DNA of 56,446 nucleotides from Desulfobacteraceae bacterium UBA2245 (lineage in GTDB: Bacteria > Desulfobacterota > Desulfobacteria > Desulfobacterales > UBA2245). Under the pieces are notes generated by a model, which searched no databases, had not been told where the DNA came from, and saw only the letters and a list, made by a program, of their open reading frames with translations. Positions 13,101 to 28,100 of this stretch are shown here, piece after piece. Positions within the stretch are counted from its first letter, which is position 1. Each line of letters opens with the position of its first letter. Made by a program: the position numbers and the translations under genes. The stretch covers positions 31,022 through 87,467 of the forward strand of contig DDYB01000013.1 in the NCBI GenBank assembly GCA_002347265.1. The letters run 5' to 3'.

Positions 13101-16100
13101 GGCGGCTTACATCGACAAGGGCAGCGAGGATGGGAGCATTCGCAGCGCCGTCACCTCCACCGTCGGAAACATCGAATTGCATGCCTGGGAAAACACCCTG
13201 ATCAACTCGGTGTCCGCGGCGGCATCCCTTGCCGTGGCCATCGGCGGGGTCGGCGTTTCCGTGGCCGGTGCCGGTGCGGAAGCCAGCAACATTGTGCTGA
13301 CCAAGACCAACGCCTATGTGTCGGACAGCGATCTGGTCAGCGCGGCGGATGTCGTTGTCGATGCCAAAAGCCTGTCGGCAGCCCCGACACTGAGTGATAT
13401 CGACAAGTCGACCGAGACGGAAGCCGATGCGCTTGCCGCTCTGCTTGACGATGCCTCATCCACTGATGTGGATGACGAGAGCACAGTGGATGACGAGAGC
13501 ACAGAGGTCGTCGAAAATAATGAGAGAGATGATGACATTCTCGATGATCAGGACTTCCTGAACAACACTTTAGCACCTCTTTTGCCTATCGAAGGTACAG
13601 TCGATGGAGATAGACTGGCAGTCACTCTCCGCGAAGAAGGCAAGCAGTGGTCGGTGACTGACCGTGACACTGGATACACCTATACGCTGACTCGGGTTAG
13701 CGTCACAAAATTCACGGTTTCCATGTCGTCGATCGGCGCGACGGTCATTTCCGCCTCGGCCGCCATCGCTGGCGGTGGTGTCGGTGTGGGTGTTTCCATC
13801 GGTGTAGCATTTGCGACCAACCTGATCGGCTGGGACATTGATTTCGATGCTGCCGCGGACTACACCACCGCGGACGAACTCGGCATGAGCCTTGAAAACG
13901 GCGATACGGTCAAGATTCTGGACGGCGTCAAGGAAGGGTATGTTTACGAGTATATTGGCCCGACAACCGCTGTATATAAATACACTACAACAGACGGCTA
14001 TCAGACCGTCAATAACGGCGAACTCGTTAAAGTCAACTCGGGTTACGATGATGCAAATGTTTCTGAAAAATCGATCTACCGGTATATCGGTAAAGACCCT
14101 CTCTATACGAACCTGGGAAGCGAGGATTACACCAACGACGACCGCTGGGAATCGGTGGGCAGCAGCGCATTTGCCCTGCAGGACTTCGGAAACACGGATC
14201 TCTGGAAGCAGGTCAATCGTGAAGAGAACGCGGTAGAGGTCCAGGCCTACATTTCCAATTCCAGCGTGGATGCCGCCGGCGATCTGACCCAGACGGCCGT
14301 TTCGGATCAATCCATCGACGCCCTGGTGGTGGCGGGGTCGGCGGCCGTGTCGGGCGGCGGTGTGGCGGTGAGCGTCAGCGGAGCCGGCGCCGGAGCGGTA
14401 AACGCGATTTCCACCGATGTCAAGGCGTTCATCGATGGGGATGTTGCCATAGGCGATGGCGAAACGTCCGGAATCAAGGCTGACAGCATCACGCTCCGGG
14501 CCGAGGACACCTCCGGAATTTCCGCGATTACGGGCGCCGCAAGCCTAGGGGCGGCGTTTGGCGGCGTGGGCGTGGCCGTGTCCATCGGCGTTGCCGGCGC
14601 CGTCAACGAGATCGACAGCGATGTGGCGGCCTACATTTACAATGCCGATGACGGCGTGGAGACCATCAGCGGCGCAATTACCATCGAGGCCATCGAGGCG
14701 GCCACCATCAATTCCATTACGGCGGCGGCCTCCCTTTCCGCGGCCATCGGCGGCGTGGGGGTCGCGGTGAGCGGCGCGGGCGCCGGGGCAAGCAACCTCA
14801 TTTTCAGCAGCACCGAAGCCTACGTTCTGGACAGCACCCTCGACAGCGCCGGGGCGGTGACGATCGATGCCGAAAATACCTCCACCATCAACGCCATTGT
14901 AGCGGCCACGACGGCGTCCATCGCCGGCGGTGGCGTGGGTGTTGGCGTCTCCATTGGCGCGGCGGTGGCGGTCAATATCATCGAGGCGGAATCCGAAACC
15001 GATGCGGCGGGCGTTCAGGCCTATGTGAAGAATTCCGACATTACCGCCGACGGCGCGCTTACCCTGACGGCGACTGCGGAAGAAACCATCCGGGCCGCCG
15101 TGATGGCCGGTTCGGTGGCTTTTGCGGCTGGCGGCGTAGGTGTGGGCGTCAGCGGGACGGGCGTGGTTGCCGTCAACGAGATCAGCGCGGACATAAAGGC
15201 CTTCATCGACAATGAAGAAAATACAGATGGGCTCATCGAGGCCGGCAGCATTTCCCTGACTGCCGACGACACCTCCGAAATTATGGCTTTTGCAGGGTCG
15301 GCCTCAGTGGCGGCGGCCTTCGGCGGTGTGGGCGTGGCCGTGTCCATCGGCGTGGCCTTTGCCCACAACATGATCGACAACGATGTGGCGGCTTACATCC
15401 TCGGCGGCACGGTCGAGTCTACCATCGGCGACATCGAACTGCATGCCGTCGAACGCTCCCTGATCAATGCCGTTTCCGCAGCGGCATCGGTTTCCTTTTC
15501 CGGGGCCGGTGTGAGTGTGTCGGTCAGCGGGGCCGGGGCCGAAGCAAGCAACGTCATCCTGACCCGGACCAACGCCTACATCCAGGACGCCGAGATTATC
15601 AGCGCGGGCGATGTGGATCTTACGGCCGAGAGCCTGCCGGCAGGCGGACCGGCGGTTACATTGACTACGACCTCTGATTTTGCCGGGAAGCTGGATGATG
15701 CCGGTTCCACGGATCCGGATGATCCGGATACTACAACAACGGACGAGAACGCTGACGACATTGATGCCGATAACGATTTCCTGGCGTCCCTTTCCACCAC
15801 CCTGGCGACTAACGGCATCGCCAATTCCGGGGATCTGGCGGTCACCATTCGAACCGAAGGCGAGGAATGGTCGGTGACCGACCGATATACCGGCCACACT
15901 TACACCCTTACCAAGGTGAATAGCACCACGTTCCAGGTTTCCACGCCCACCATCGGGGCCACGGTCATCGCCGCATCGGCCGCCCTGGCCGCCGGCGGGG
16001 TCGGCGTCGGGGTTTCGGTCGGGGTTTCCTTTGCCACCAATTTGATCGGGTGGGATTTAAACACCGATTACGACGATGGCGACACAACGAACAGCGAATA

Positions 16101-19100
16101 CACGACGGCGGATACTCCTACCAGCCTCTCCAACGGTGATCTGGTCAAAATCGGAGAAGGCGTCAAAGAGGGCTACATTTACAAGTATATCGGTACCGAC
16201 CCCTTGGTTCCCGAAGAAGATGATGAAACGACCGTCGACCTGAGAACCCAGGACTACGGCAACACGGATCTCTGGGAGCAGGTCAATTTGAATGATGACA
16301 ATCCGGCCGAGATCCGGGCTTACATCGTCAACTCCAGTGTGGATGCCGTCGGCAACCTGACCCAGACGGCCATTTCCAATCAAACCATCGACGCCCTCGT
16401 GGTGGCCGGATCGGCGGCCATCTCCGCAGGCGGTGTTGGGGTGGGCGTCAGCGGGGCCGGGGCGGGGGCGATTAACAAAATCACCACCGATGTCCAGGCC
16501 TTCATCGATGAGGATGCAACACTTGGAACCCGTCAAACCGTCATCGAAGCCGGCGGTGTTTCTCTGTCGGCCGAAGACACGTCGACGGTATCGGCTGTCA
16601 CCGGTGCGGCGAGCCTGGCCGGGGCGGTGGGCGGCGTGGGTGTGGCCGTCTCCATTGGCATCGCCGGGGCCTACAACGAGATCAGCAACGATGTGGCGTC
16701 CTATATTGCCGATGCGGACGTAACGATAAGGGACTACGAGTACACCGTTTCTGATACTCCGGATGAATTGATAAATGGAGATCGTGTCCAGGTTGGCGGG
16801 GATATTTATGAATACGTTGGTGTGGATCGATCGGATCCGGTGAATCTGGCGGCGGAAGTTTACACCAGCAATCCGGATTGGGAGATCTTTGACAGGTATG
16901 ATTACGGAATTTGGGATTCTCCAGATGAACTGCTCCAGGGGGACCGTGTATGGACTTACGGGGATATCATCTACGAGTATGTGGGTGAGGATCCATTGGA
17001 TCCGGTGAATCTGTATGATGAGGATTACACTGACGCGGATCTGTGGAAGGTTGTTAACACCATCCAGGTAACCGCCATTGAGGCGGCCACCATCGATGCG
17101 ATTTCGGCTGCGGCCTCGCTTGCCGTATCAGTAGGGTTCGCGGCAGTTTCCATTAGCGGTGCCGGTGCGGGCGCGACCAACGTCATTCTCACGGATACGA
17201 ACGCCTACATCGCCGCCAGCAACCTCCTGAGTGAAGGCGACGTGGCCATCACCGCGGACAACACCGCCGCAATCAACGCCGGCGTTCTGACCGCCTCGGC
17301 CGCCGTGGCCGGCGGGGCTGTTGGTGTCGGCGCCTCCATCGGTGCATCGGTGGCCCGCAACTTCATCGGCTATGACGACGACCTCATGGATGTGCAGGCC
17401 TATGTAACAGGTTCGACGGTCAAGGTTTTGGGCGATGTGGACCTCGCAGCCATATCGAATGCAACGGTCGATGCCGTCGTATTTTCCGGCTCGGTGGCTC
17501 TCTCGGGCGGTGCGGTGGCCGTCTCGGCCAGCGGTGCCGGGGCATCCGTAACAAACGAGGTTTACGCGAATGTGCAGGCCTATGTTGCCACGTCGACCAT
17601 TACCGGTCCCCAGGCAACCAATGCAAGGGCTGGCGATGTCTCTCTCGCGGCTCATGACACCTCCACCATTACCGCAACGGTAGCGGCTGCCTCCCTTGCC
17701 GGCTCGGTGGGCTACATCGGCACCTCGGTCAGCATCGGGGTTTCGGTAGCGTCCAATACGATCGCCAACAACGTGCAGGCTTACGTGAGCGGCTCGACGG
17801 TTACCGCTGACAGCCTGACTGTGAACGCGCTCGAGGATGCGACGATCACAGCCCAATCCTCAGCCGCTTCTGCTGCGGTCAGCGCCAGCATTTTCGGGTA
17901 CGCGGTGAGCGGCGGCGGCGCAGAGGCGACCAACTCCATCGACAACACGACCAAGTCGTATGTCTCAGGCGGCGCCATCGACGTATACGGAAACCTGACC
18001 GTCACCGCCCGGGATAATTCGACCTCCACGGCGGATGTCCTCAGCGCATCCGCGGCATCGGGAAGCATCATTTCAATCTCTACCGGTGGTTCCGTTGCCG
18101 ACTCGACCATCACGTCTGTTGTCGAGGCATATCTCAATTCCACCAGCGTCTTTGCAGGCGATATTACCATTTCGGCGACGGCTGTCCCCAAAGCGGACCT
18201 TTTTGCCCAAGGGGTCAACGCCGGCACGCTATCCGTGGGCGTGTCCAAGGCCACGGCGACTGTATCTCCGGACGTCGATGCGTGGGCGGGCGGCAACATT
18301 TGGGCCGGCAGTCTGTCCATTAACGCCACCCTTCAAAAACCCAGCAGCGGCAATTCCGCGATAGCGGAAGCCACTGGCTCGGTGGGTGGGCTGATCGGCA
18401 TCGATGCGACCGTTACGGTCGCCACCAACGCGGGCGACGTCAGCAGCTATGTGGCGAATAACAGCAATCTCCATATCGGCGCTACTTCTTTAAGCGCCAT
18501 CAACTCCACCAGCCAGGTCGCCAATTCCAGCAGCGACGCATACGGCCTGATTGCAGTGGGCACCACCAAGGCCAAGGCGGAATCCAATACAAAAACCAAA
18601 GCCTATCTCGGCACCGGCGTTACACTTAATGGCGGCAGCCTTTCCATCGCTGCCACCGGCGACGATAAAAATTATGCCGAAACGACTGCCGGCGCGGGCG
18701 GATTAGGCGCCGGCGCCTCTGCCCGGCCCGAAACCTACACCACAGCTTCGGTCCAGGCGGTAATCGGCGAAAGCGCTCAAATCGTGTTGTCCGGAACCGG
18801 TGGTTTGACGATGGCGGCAGCCCACACGGCACGGCCCAATACCCTTGTCAATACCGATAGCTATGGTTTGATCGCCGGCTCCGGCGCCGAGGCGGACAAC
18901 ATCATCGTCAGCGATGTGCTGACCCAAATCGGCAGCCAGGCTCATGTCACTGCTCGAAATATCCGGCTGGATGCAAAGAACACTCTGGATAAACCGGCTC
19001 TCAGTGGCACCAATATCGACGGCAGCACGGGTGGTCTGGCCAGCGGCGCCAGCGTCGAAAGCGACACTACCGTTGATTTTTCGACCATCGTCGAATTCGA

Positions 19101-22100
19101 CGAGGGATCGGTAACGTCCGTCGTGGATCCCGACGGCGAGTTCATCGTCAGGGCATTCAACGAGATCAAGGCCACGGACGAGGTGAGTCTGTTCACCGCC
19201 GGCGCGATATCGGGTGCGGGCGCCTACGTCTCGCTCGAAACCATTCAGAACCTGGCCCAGATCCTGATCGATAAAGACGCCACGGTGACCAGCAAGGGCG
19301 ATATCGAGATGGAGGCCCAGGGGGCCACTGATGTCTTTCTGCATTCCCTGTCCGAAACTTATGGCGCCGCCACCGTTGCAGTCGGCGATGCCATCATCGT
19401 AATCAAGCCTGAAAACCGGATCGATGTGGAATCCGGCGCCTACCTGCTGGCCGAGGGCAACCTCTACCTCAGCACCGGCACGGACAAAAACCTGACCATC
19501 GCCAGCCATTCCCTCGAGGCGCGGGTCGACAACTTCGCCGGCTCGGCAATTCCCATCAACGACCTCGAGACGCGCGCCATCTATCTCGTTGATAACATCA
19601 TCGAAATCCATACGGGCGCCACGGTCGAAAGCTACCGGAACATCGACCTGAATGCCGACGATATCGGTCTGGCCAGCGTGGTCGGCATGGCCAAGGGGGT
19701 CAACTGGGCCTCCGAAGCGGCCGATGCCATCAACAAGGCCCTGGGCGGCAACACCGAGACCTTCGGCCCCGGCGAGGGCCTGGCCGACGCCTACGGTCAG
19801 GTGATCAACGACGGCACGGTCAGAACCGGCGCCAATCGGGTCAAGACACTCACGCTGGATTATACTGTTGATGAAAATTATGTGGTGACGATTACCGGTT
19901 CCGGCGTGTCGAGCCCCGGCTTCACTGTTTCCAGCCAGAACGTCGATTCTTCGCTGATGAAGGCCTTGGAGGATGCCCGGGCCAACTTGCTGCTATACAG
20001 CATCAAGGATTCCAGCGGGAACTGGGTCAACCCGGACCTGGTGGCGTTCTACGAAGACCAGATCGAACGCATCGAGCAGGAAATGCTGGATGAAGGACTG
20101 GCGGAAGAAATTGATGGAGCCATCGTTCCCATTGAACAGCAGGCGATCACGGTCACGGTCGATCCCGCCATTGCCCAAGCCGGACGGGTCCGGGTCATTA
20201 CCGATCAAATGAGTGGTTCGGGAATCTTCGATGCACCCAGGGACGCGAAAATCGAAATCATCAACAACACCCCGGCATTTTTGATCATCAACGGGCTGGA
20301 AATCCCGGAGTTCAACGGCGGCCTGTTCTTCAACGGGATCGAGGTGACCGAGATTGACTTGGAAGATCTCGAAGAAGGCGAAACAGCGAGTGATCTCGTC
20401 AATGAGCTCATTGAGGACGAAAATCAGATCAATGTCGACAAAGACAACAATCATCCGGATATCGACGGCGTGTCGGATGTTTCGCTGATTACGCCAAGCC
20501 TGCAGTTTACCGAGGAAACACTCGCCGGATCATCGGGTGGCGTGCCGGAGATTACAATCAAAAATACGCTGGATGTGCGTGAAGGAACCACAAATATCGT
20601 TCCCTGGCCGGATATCACCATCAACGGCCCGGTTCTGAACCTGCGCGGCAAGCTGACCATCAATAATTTACCTGCGAGCGGAGCCACAGGCGACGTCGTC
20701 ATTAATGCCGAAGTCAACGCCATGGAGATGGATATTGTTTCCGGCGGCAGCGTTTATATCGAATTAATTGGTGACAATACGGTCTACCATGTCGGTGGCG
20801 AGCCCTATTCGAACTGGCTGCCGCTGACAGGTGGAGACGGTACGGTGGCCGCGGACCTGAACACCATCACCACCTTAGCCATGAATAACTATCTGTCCAC
20901 CGAGCCGTCGACGCCGTCGCTTCTGGCCGACCGCATCACCATCAAGGCGGAGTTCATCAATGTAAACGGCATCATTCAGAGCGGGAAGGCCGACTACAGT
21001 TTAACTTTGAACAAGAGTGTGGCCGACCAGATCCAGGCGGCCAGGTTGGGCAGCGCAACCCTTACCACGCTCAATACAGGAAGCACCGATTTCTTTGTAC
21101 AGTACGACCGGGTCAAGGACCAGGTTATCATCAACGAACTGGAACCCGCCGGTGGTTATGTCGACCTGACCGGCCATATCCTGAATACCCTCAACGGTCA
21201 GATCATCGTCTATGGCGGCTACCCGGACATCCAGATCACAAACACAATGTCGCTGGTCGACCTCGGCAATGACAATGTCGATATCGTCCTCAATCGTATC
21301 GATGCCTCAGACCGCGGCGAAGGTACGCTGATCATCAAGGACAAGGCGAAAGGGGTGGTCACCGGTACGATCGAGCGGCAGGTGTGGAATGAGACCACTC
21401 AACAATTCGACACGGTTATAGAAACAGCATCCGTACCCTATACCACTATCTACCAGATGCAGGACGACGGCACGGTACTGGTGAGCGAGAACGGAACTTC
21501 TGTTCCGTATACTTCTATCTATGAACCGGAAGATGGCTGGCGCTATGGATGGTCCGTCGGCAAAACGACACAGACAGAGACGATCAGAGAGTACACCATA
21601 AAGGACTGGCTGGGTATCGATGGTCTCGTGCCGGACGAATATGAACCTGATGTGGAATACACGAAGACGCTCAGCCTTGAGCTGATCGACAGTTCCAACT
21701 ACTTCTTCGAACCGACCCCTTCGAACAGTGCGGACTATACCCATTTGGAAACGGTTGTCGATGCCTGGGTGACAGATCCTGAATGGGAGCAGACCGGCTA
21801 TAAAAAGACCAGCACTTGGTATGGTGAAAACGATTATTGGTACCAGTACACCAGAATTTCTGGGGGAACTACCGTCGATACCCACACGATTCAGGCGGAT
21901 CGTGATATCAGCATCAGCTTCATCGGGCATGACGAAGGATCAATTACGATCAATGCCGGAAGCGCCGATGTCATCGTTGCCGGCAAACTGCAGAACGATA
22001 CCGGCACGACCAGTATCACGACCACCGGCGGCATCGACACCGTCGATTCGGCGGACAGCAGCGCGTCAGGCCTTATCGGCGGGCGCATCGTCGACTTGAG

Positions 22101-25100
22101 CGCCGGCGGGCAGATCGGTGATGAGCAGGCCCCGCTGCGGGTGGATCTGTCCAATACCGAGTCGGATACGCGGCTCGACGTCGATACCGTCAATGGCGCC
22201 GTTTTTATCGATGAGATCAACGGCGACATGCGGGTCGGCACCATTACAGCCGGCAATGACCACGACGTCACGCTGACAGCGGACGGTTCGATTCTCACGG
22301 AACCGACCGGATCCGGCATCAGCGGCGGCGCCATCCATCTGACGGCGACCGATGGCGATATCGGCGCCGCGGACAGCCTGCTCCCCATCGATACCGGTAT
22401 CACACAGCGCGACATCCTGTCCGCCTACGCGGATGCGGGCGGCGTGTATGTCAGCGAAACGGACGGGGATCTTCGCCTGTTCGAGATCATCGCCGCGGAG
22501 GACGTGACCGTGCAGGTGCTGTCCGGCGACCTGCTGGACGGCAACAGCACCGAGGTTGCGGACGAGCGGGCCATCGAGGACTTGCGCGCGACGGTCTGGG
22601 CCGATCTGCATCTCACCGAGGGCACGGGGGCAAATGCAAAGATTGCCGATACCAAAACAGCCCTTTCCAGCGCCAAGACGGCCGAATACCGGACGTACTG
22701 GAACTGGCGGATGCAACAGGAGAATTATCTCGTATTCCGCGAGGGCAGCGGCGTTTACGATGCCGGTGCGCTGCTGGAACTGAGCGATGCGGAGATGGCT
22801 TATTTCGAAGAATTTTATCATGCTCAAGGTATAGCCGAAGAAGTTCCCGATGAAAACCTGGACACCTACGTCGAGAATGCAATCTTAACGCTACGCACTT
22901 CCCGGACCGAACAGTACCGTGATCTTGACGGCACCTATGGCAATGTCGGCGGAACCGACGGCGATGTCGACACCTTCGACGCCGGCTACATCGTGCCGCT
23001 GACGACTGATGAAATAGACGCCATCGACGCATCGATTAAGGTCTGGACCGAAGCGGAATTGATCAACGCCGTCGGCGCGGGTCTCCTCAAAGCGGTTACC
23101 GACACGCAGATCAACAAAGAGGACCCCAACATCGTCGGCAACAACGTCACGCTGGATGTCTCCGGCAAGATCGGCCGGACCGGCGGGCAGGAACTGATAC
23201 CGATAGGTACAGACCCAAATCTTACGGATGATCAACGTGTCATTCTCGGCGCTGCGGAACGCGACGACGTTTTCTATCTGATCACCGATCGGGTACAGGC
23301 AACGGTCAATTTCAACGCCAGCACCGGGGCCATCACCCGCACGGACGGGACCTGGTGGAGTTCCGAGTTCACGGAGGGGATGGTGATCCAGATCGAGGGC
23401 GACACGGCCAATGCCACCGAAGAGGGTCCCTTCTATCGGATTCTAAGTGTTTCCGAAAGCACCATCACGGTCAATGGCAGCATTACGGCTCTGAAAGCGA
23501 CCGAATCCGGCGAACTGGTCCATATCTCGGGAATTACGCTTGATCCGACCGATTTCACCGGCACGCTGAAATACGTACAGGTCCAGCTCAGAGAGGACCT
23601 GGACATCCTCGCGGACGAGCACCTGACCGTGACAGCCGGCGACGAAACCTTCCTCGGCTCGGAGCAGGATATCTTCCTGGATGAATTCCAAATTGGAACG
23701 ACTGACAGCGGCGCCGATCTGAGGATCAGGACCAGCGGCTCCATTATCAATGCCGTCGGTTCCAGTGCGACGAATATTACGAGCGGCGATCTCCTGCTGG
23801 AGGCTTCGACAGGTTCAATCGGCGCAATGGACAACCGGATCTATCTCGACCTCATCGACGCTATAGGAGACAAGGCCAGCCTGACCGCGCGCACGACCCG
23901 CGATGTCGTACTGACCGAACGGGACGGCGACATGAACGTCTCTACGATCTACTCGAGCGCAGGAGATGTGGATCTGATCGCCGACGGCTCCATTTTCGAT
24001 GACAACGGCAATGAGTTCGTCAATATCGAGGCCAACGACATTCGGCTGGAAGCGGGAGGCGCAATCGGTGCGGACGGAAACGCCCTCGACATCGAGGCGC
24101 GGGGCGACGGTTTGGCGATCGGCCATGGTCTTCTGACGGCCACCGCCGAGAACGACATTTTCATCACTGAAGGCTTCGGCGATATGAATGTGCGCAATGT
24201 TCTGTCGAAGAGCGGTGACGTGAGTCTGACGGCGGCCGCGAGCATTCTCGATGCCGTGGACCTCACCGATCCTACCAAGCCGACCGATCCGACAACCTCG
24301 AATGAATCATGGACCGGCAGTCGACTGAAAGCAGACGTTCTCGGAAATAACATCACCCTTGTCGCCGAACTCGGCTACATCGGTGCCGCAGGCAACGAAC
24401 TGGATATCGACAGCCGCCGTGGCGGCAGCGGAGTGCTGAATTCACAAAGCGAAGAGAACACATACATATTTGAAACCAGTGGCGATGTCTACCTCGAACA
24501 GATTGGGACAGGGGCAGATGAAACGGCCTTTATCACAGCACCTGTCGGCGGCATTTACAACGGCGCCGATGCCGGCGTTTCGAACGTCACCGGCGGCCGG
24601 GCGTTCCTGATCGCGAATTCGAATATCGGCACGGCGGAAAAGCCGCTCTACACTACCATCGGCGTCATTCAGTCCATTTCCACCACCGGCTCCACGTACG
24701 TGGACAACCAGGGTGAGCTTGAGGTGGATGTGATCGGCGATGGCATCGGACAGACTGCGGGCGGGGATATCGAGGTCACCGCTTCGAGCCCCATTACCAT
24801 CAGTGCGGATGTCAATTCCGGAGAGGACATTATTTATACAGCTGAGGGTACCGCTGCGGCAGACTATGACAACATTCGGCTCATGAGCGGGATCAGCGTT
24901 ACGGCTGTCGGCAGCATCACCTTTAATGCCGAGGACGATGTTTTAATCGACAGCAACGCGGTCATCAACGCCACGGGCGATATAGTAGTCTATGTCGGTG
25001 ACGATTTTACGCTTGCAGCAGGAGCTTCGATTACGACGAGCGGCACTCTTTACATTTATGCCGACAGAGAAAGCGGTGCTTACGCAGACCCCGGCACCGG

Positions 25101-28100
25101 CAGCACCATTACAATCTACGGTACGATTCAAGCGGCGAATTTGGTCATCCAAGGCGCTGGAGACGAGGACCACATTTACAATTACGGATCGATCAATCTC
25201 AGCAATGTGGTCAATATTTATGGGGATGATAGTGACGATCAAATCAATCTTACCAGTAACATTTCCGCCAAAGAGATCCATATTTACGGGTATGCTGGCG
25301 ACGATACCGTAACGATAACCGGCACAATGATTGCCACCGATGCCTTTACCATCGACACCGGCACCGGCAACGACACGGTGACGGTCGCCAATACCGGGAC
25401 GATCACCGCCGGCTATATAGGCATAGAAACAGGTACCGGCGATGATACGATTACCGTGGAGGAAGGCGGATCGCTGTCCGCAACGGGCGATGGCAGTAAT
25501 CGGACAATGGCCGATGGATCGGGCAGAACATTTATCATGGGGGCCGGGATAGTCACGACTGGTGACGGAAACGATACGATAACGATCTCCGGCGATCTTG
25601 CTGTATCCGGTGCGCTCTCAATCACCACGGGTGCAGGCGTGGACAGCCTGACCGTGACCGATTCCGGTGATGTCGATGCCGCCACAATGGTTATCAATAC
25701 AGGCAGTGAATCCGACATCATCCAGCTTGACGGCGATGTCTATGCTTCGGGCACTATCGACGTCTACCTGGAAACCGGAAACGATGAATTCGAAGTCACC
25801 GGTTCCATCACCACTTCTAACCTTATGATCAGCGCCGGCGAAGGCAATGATACTGTCACATTTGACCTCGATTATGATGCTGAAGGCAGAATGTTGACAG
25901 GTCCCGTCCAGGTGTTCGGCGGCGCAGGTGATGACCTTGTCATCGTCAACAGGCTCCACACCCGGACGCATGTTATGGACATTGACGGTCAGGGCGGCAC
26001 CGATGATGTCATCGTTAATGCGAGGGGTGGTGCAACGGATTATGTGATCAATGTCTTTGATACCGGTGCGCCGGATGACGGCGTCGACACCCTGACCATC
26101 AACGGAACCGACAATGCCGATGTGTTCCTGCTGCGAAAGAATTTCGTGGCGCTCCTGACGGCAAACGGCACGGATGGCGACGGCCGTCCGATCTTTGACA
26201 ATGCGGTGGAGCGCATCAACTATAATGGCAGCATCAACGGCCGACTGGCGGTGAGCAGCGGTGCCGGCGACGACGAGTTCTACGTGGACGACAACAGCAC
26301 GATCACAACTCTCGACGGCGGGCAGGGCAACGATTTCTTCCAGATCGGCCAGGTCTTCGGCACCAACCCGAACGGCTATGATTATGACGGCAATGGCGTA
26401 CTTGATGATCCTCGCGTTGTTGCTGACGGCGACGAAATCGACCTGTTGCAGATAACCCGCGGCTGGCTCAGCCAGGGGATCAGTTATGCTACGACAATCT
26501 TTGGGGGCGAGGACGGTGACACGTTCAATGTATACAGCAACAAGGCTGTACTCCGCATGGAAGGCGAGAGCGGCAATGACGTATTCGTCATCAGGGCCTT
26601 CATAGCCGATAATGATATTCTCGCCAACGGCGGTGGTGACGACGACTATTTCGAATACAACATCAACGCCCCGGTCAGCATCAACGGCGGCCTTGGCTTT
26701 GATACCGTGGTGGCGATCGGTACCGAGATGGCGGACGCTTTCATCATCACCAACGAGGGCATCTTCGGCGCCGGCCTGAACATCCGTCTGGACGGTGTCG
26801 AAGAGGCGGTCGAGGTCGACGGCCTCGAGGGCGACGATACGTTCTACGTGCTCAGCACGCGTGACAACGTCGTCACCACTGTGATCGGCGGCCTGGGCAG
26901 CGACACCTTCAATATTGCCGGCGATGTGACGAAGACGGTCATCAGCCAGGATTTGAACGGCCGCAGCGCGGTGATCAATCAGGCGGCCGTCAGCGAAGCG
27001 GGCAACCCGTATGACAAGCTCCTCGTGGATGGGGTGGCGGTAACGATCGCCGATCCGACTCTGGGCAAGGTGCTGATCACCGAAAGCGATGGATACACCG
27101 AACTGATCGAAGACTCTATTGCTACCGATGCTACCGATTCCTACGACATATCGCTTGTTGCGCCGCTGGGTGGGGTTGACACGAACACTGTGGCGTACCT
27201 GACGGTTTCTGCCGGGATCTCATCGAGTTACGACAAACGTCTTACGACTCCGGATGGCGGAACTGAGGCCGACTCGGCGCTGGTCTCGATTGACGGTGTC
27301 ACCTGGCAGCGTGCATTGGTACTGACGTTTACATCATCCGACTGGACAACCCCGCAGACAGTGCTGGTCAAGGCAGCTCATGACGACACGCTGGAAGGCG
27401 AGCGCAAAGTCATGATCAGCCACAGCCTGATGATCGCGGCCGCAGACCCTGAAGGTACCTTAAGTGCACAGGATGTGGCGGCCTTTGACGGCATCGCGAT
27501 TCCAAACGTCGAAGTACGTGTGCTGGATGACGACCTCGGCACCCTGCTGATCCGCGAGAGCGACAATTCGACCCGCGTACTTGAAGGTGACAACGGCATC
27601 ATTGATACGTACGATGTCAAACTGTCTGTAGATCCGACGGAAACCGTTACCGTCAACCTCGATTTCGGTTTTGACAATCAAGTCCAAGTGTTCGACCTGT
27701 CGAGTGCAACTCCTGATGTGCCGATCACCAGCCTGACCTTCGGACCCGATAATAACGACTGGCGAACACTGACGGTAAAGGCCATCGACGATACGGTACG
27801 CGAAAATACCGGCGTTGTCACCATTACCCACAGCTTTGAAAGTATTGATCCGGTCTACAGTGATGCCCAGGCGGTCGAACTCGACGTGCAGGTGTTCGAC
27901 AACGAATCTGCCGAGGTGCTGGTCACCGAATCCGACGGTTCAACCCGCGTTGTCATGAATGTTGAAGGGGACGACTATACTCTGCGCCTGGTCAGCGACC
28001 CCGGTGCGGAGGTCTACGTCAACCTCTACGGCGATGGTCAAACGGTGTTCACCGGCGCCGAGACAGTTGGAGAGACCGATGATCAGCTGGTGTGGCGTGA

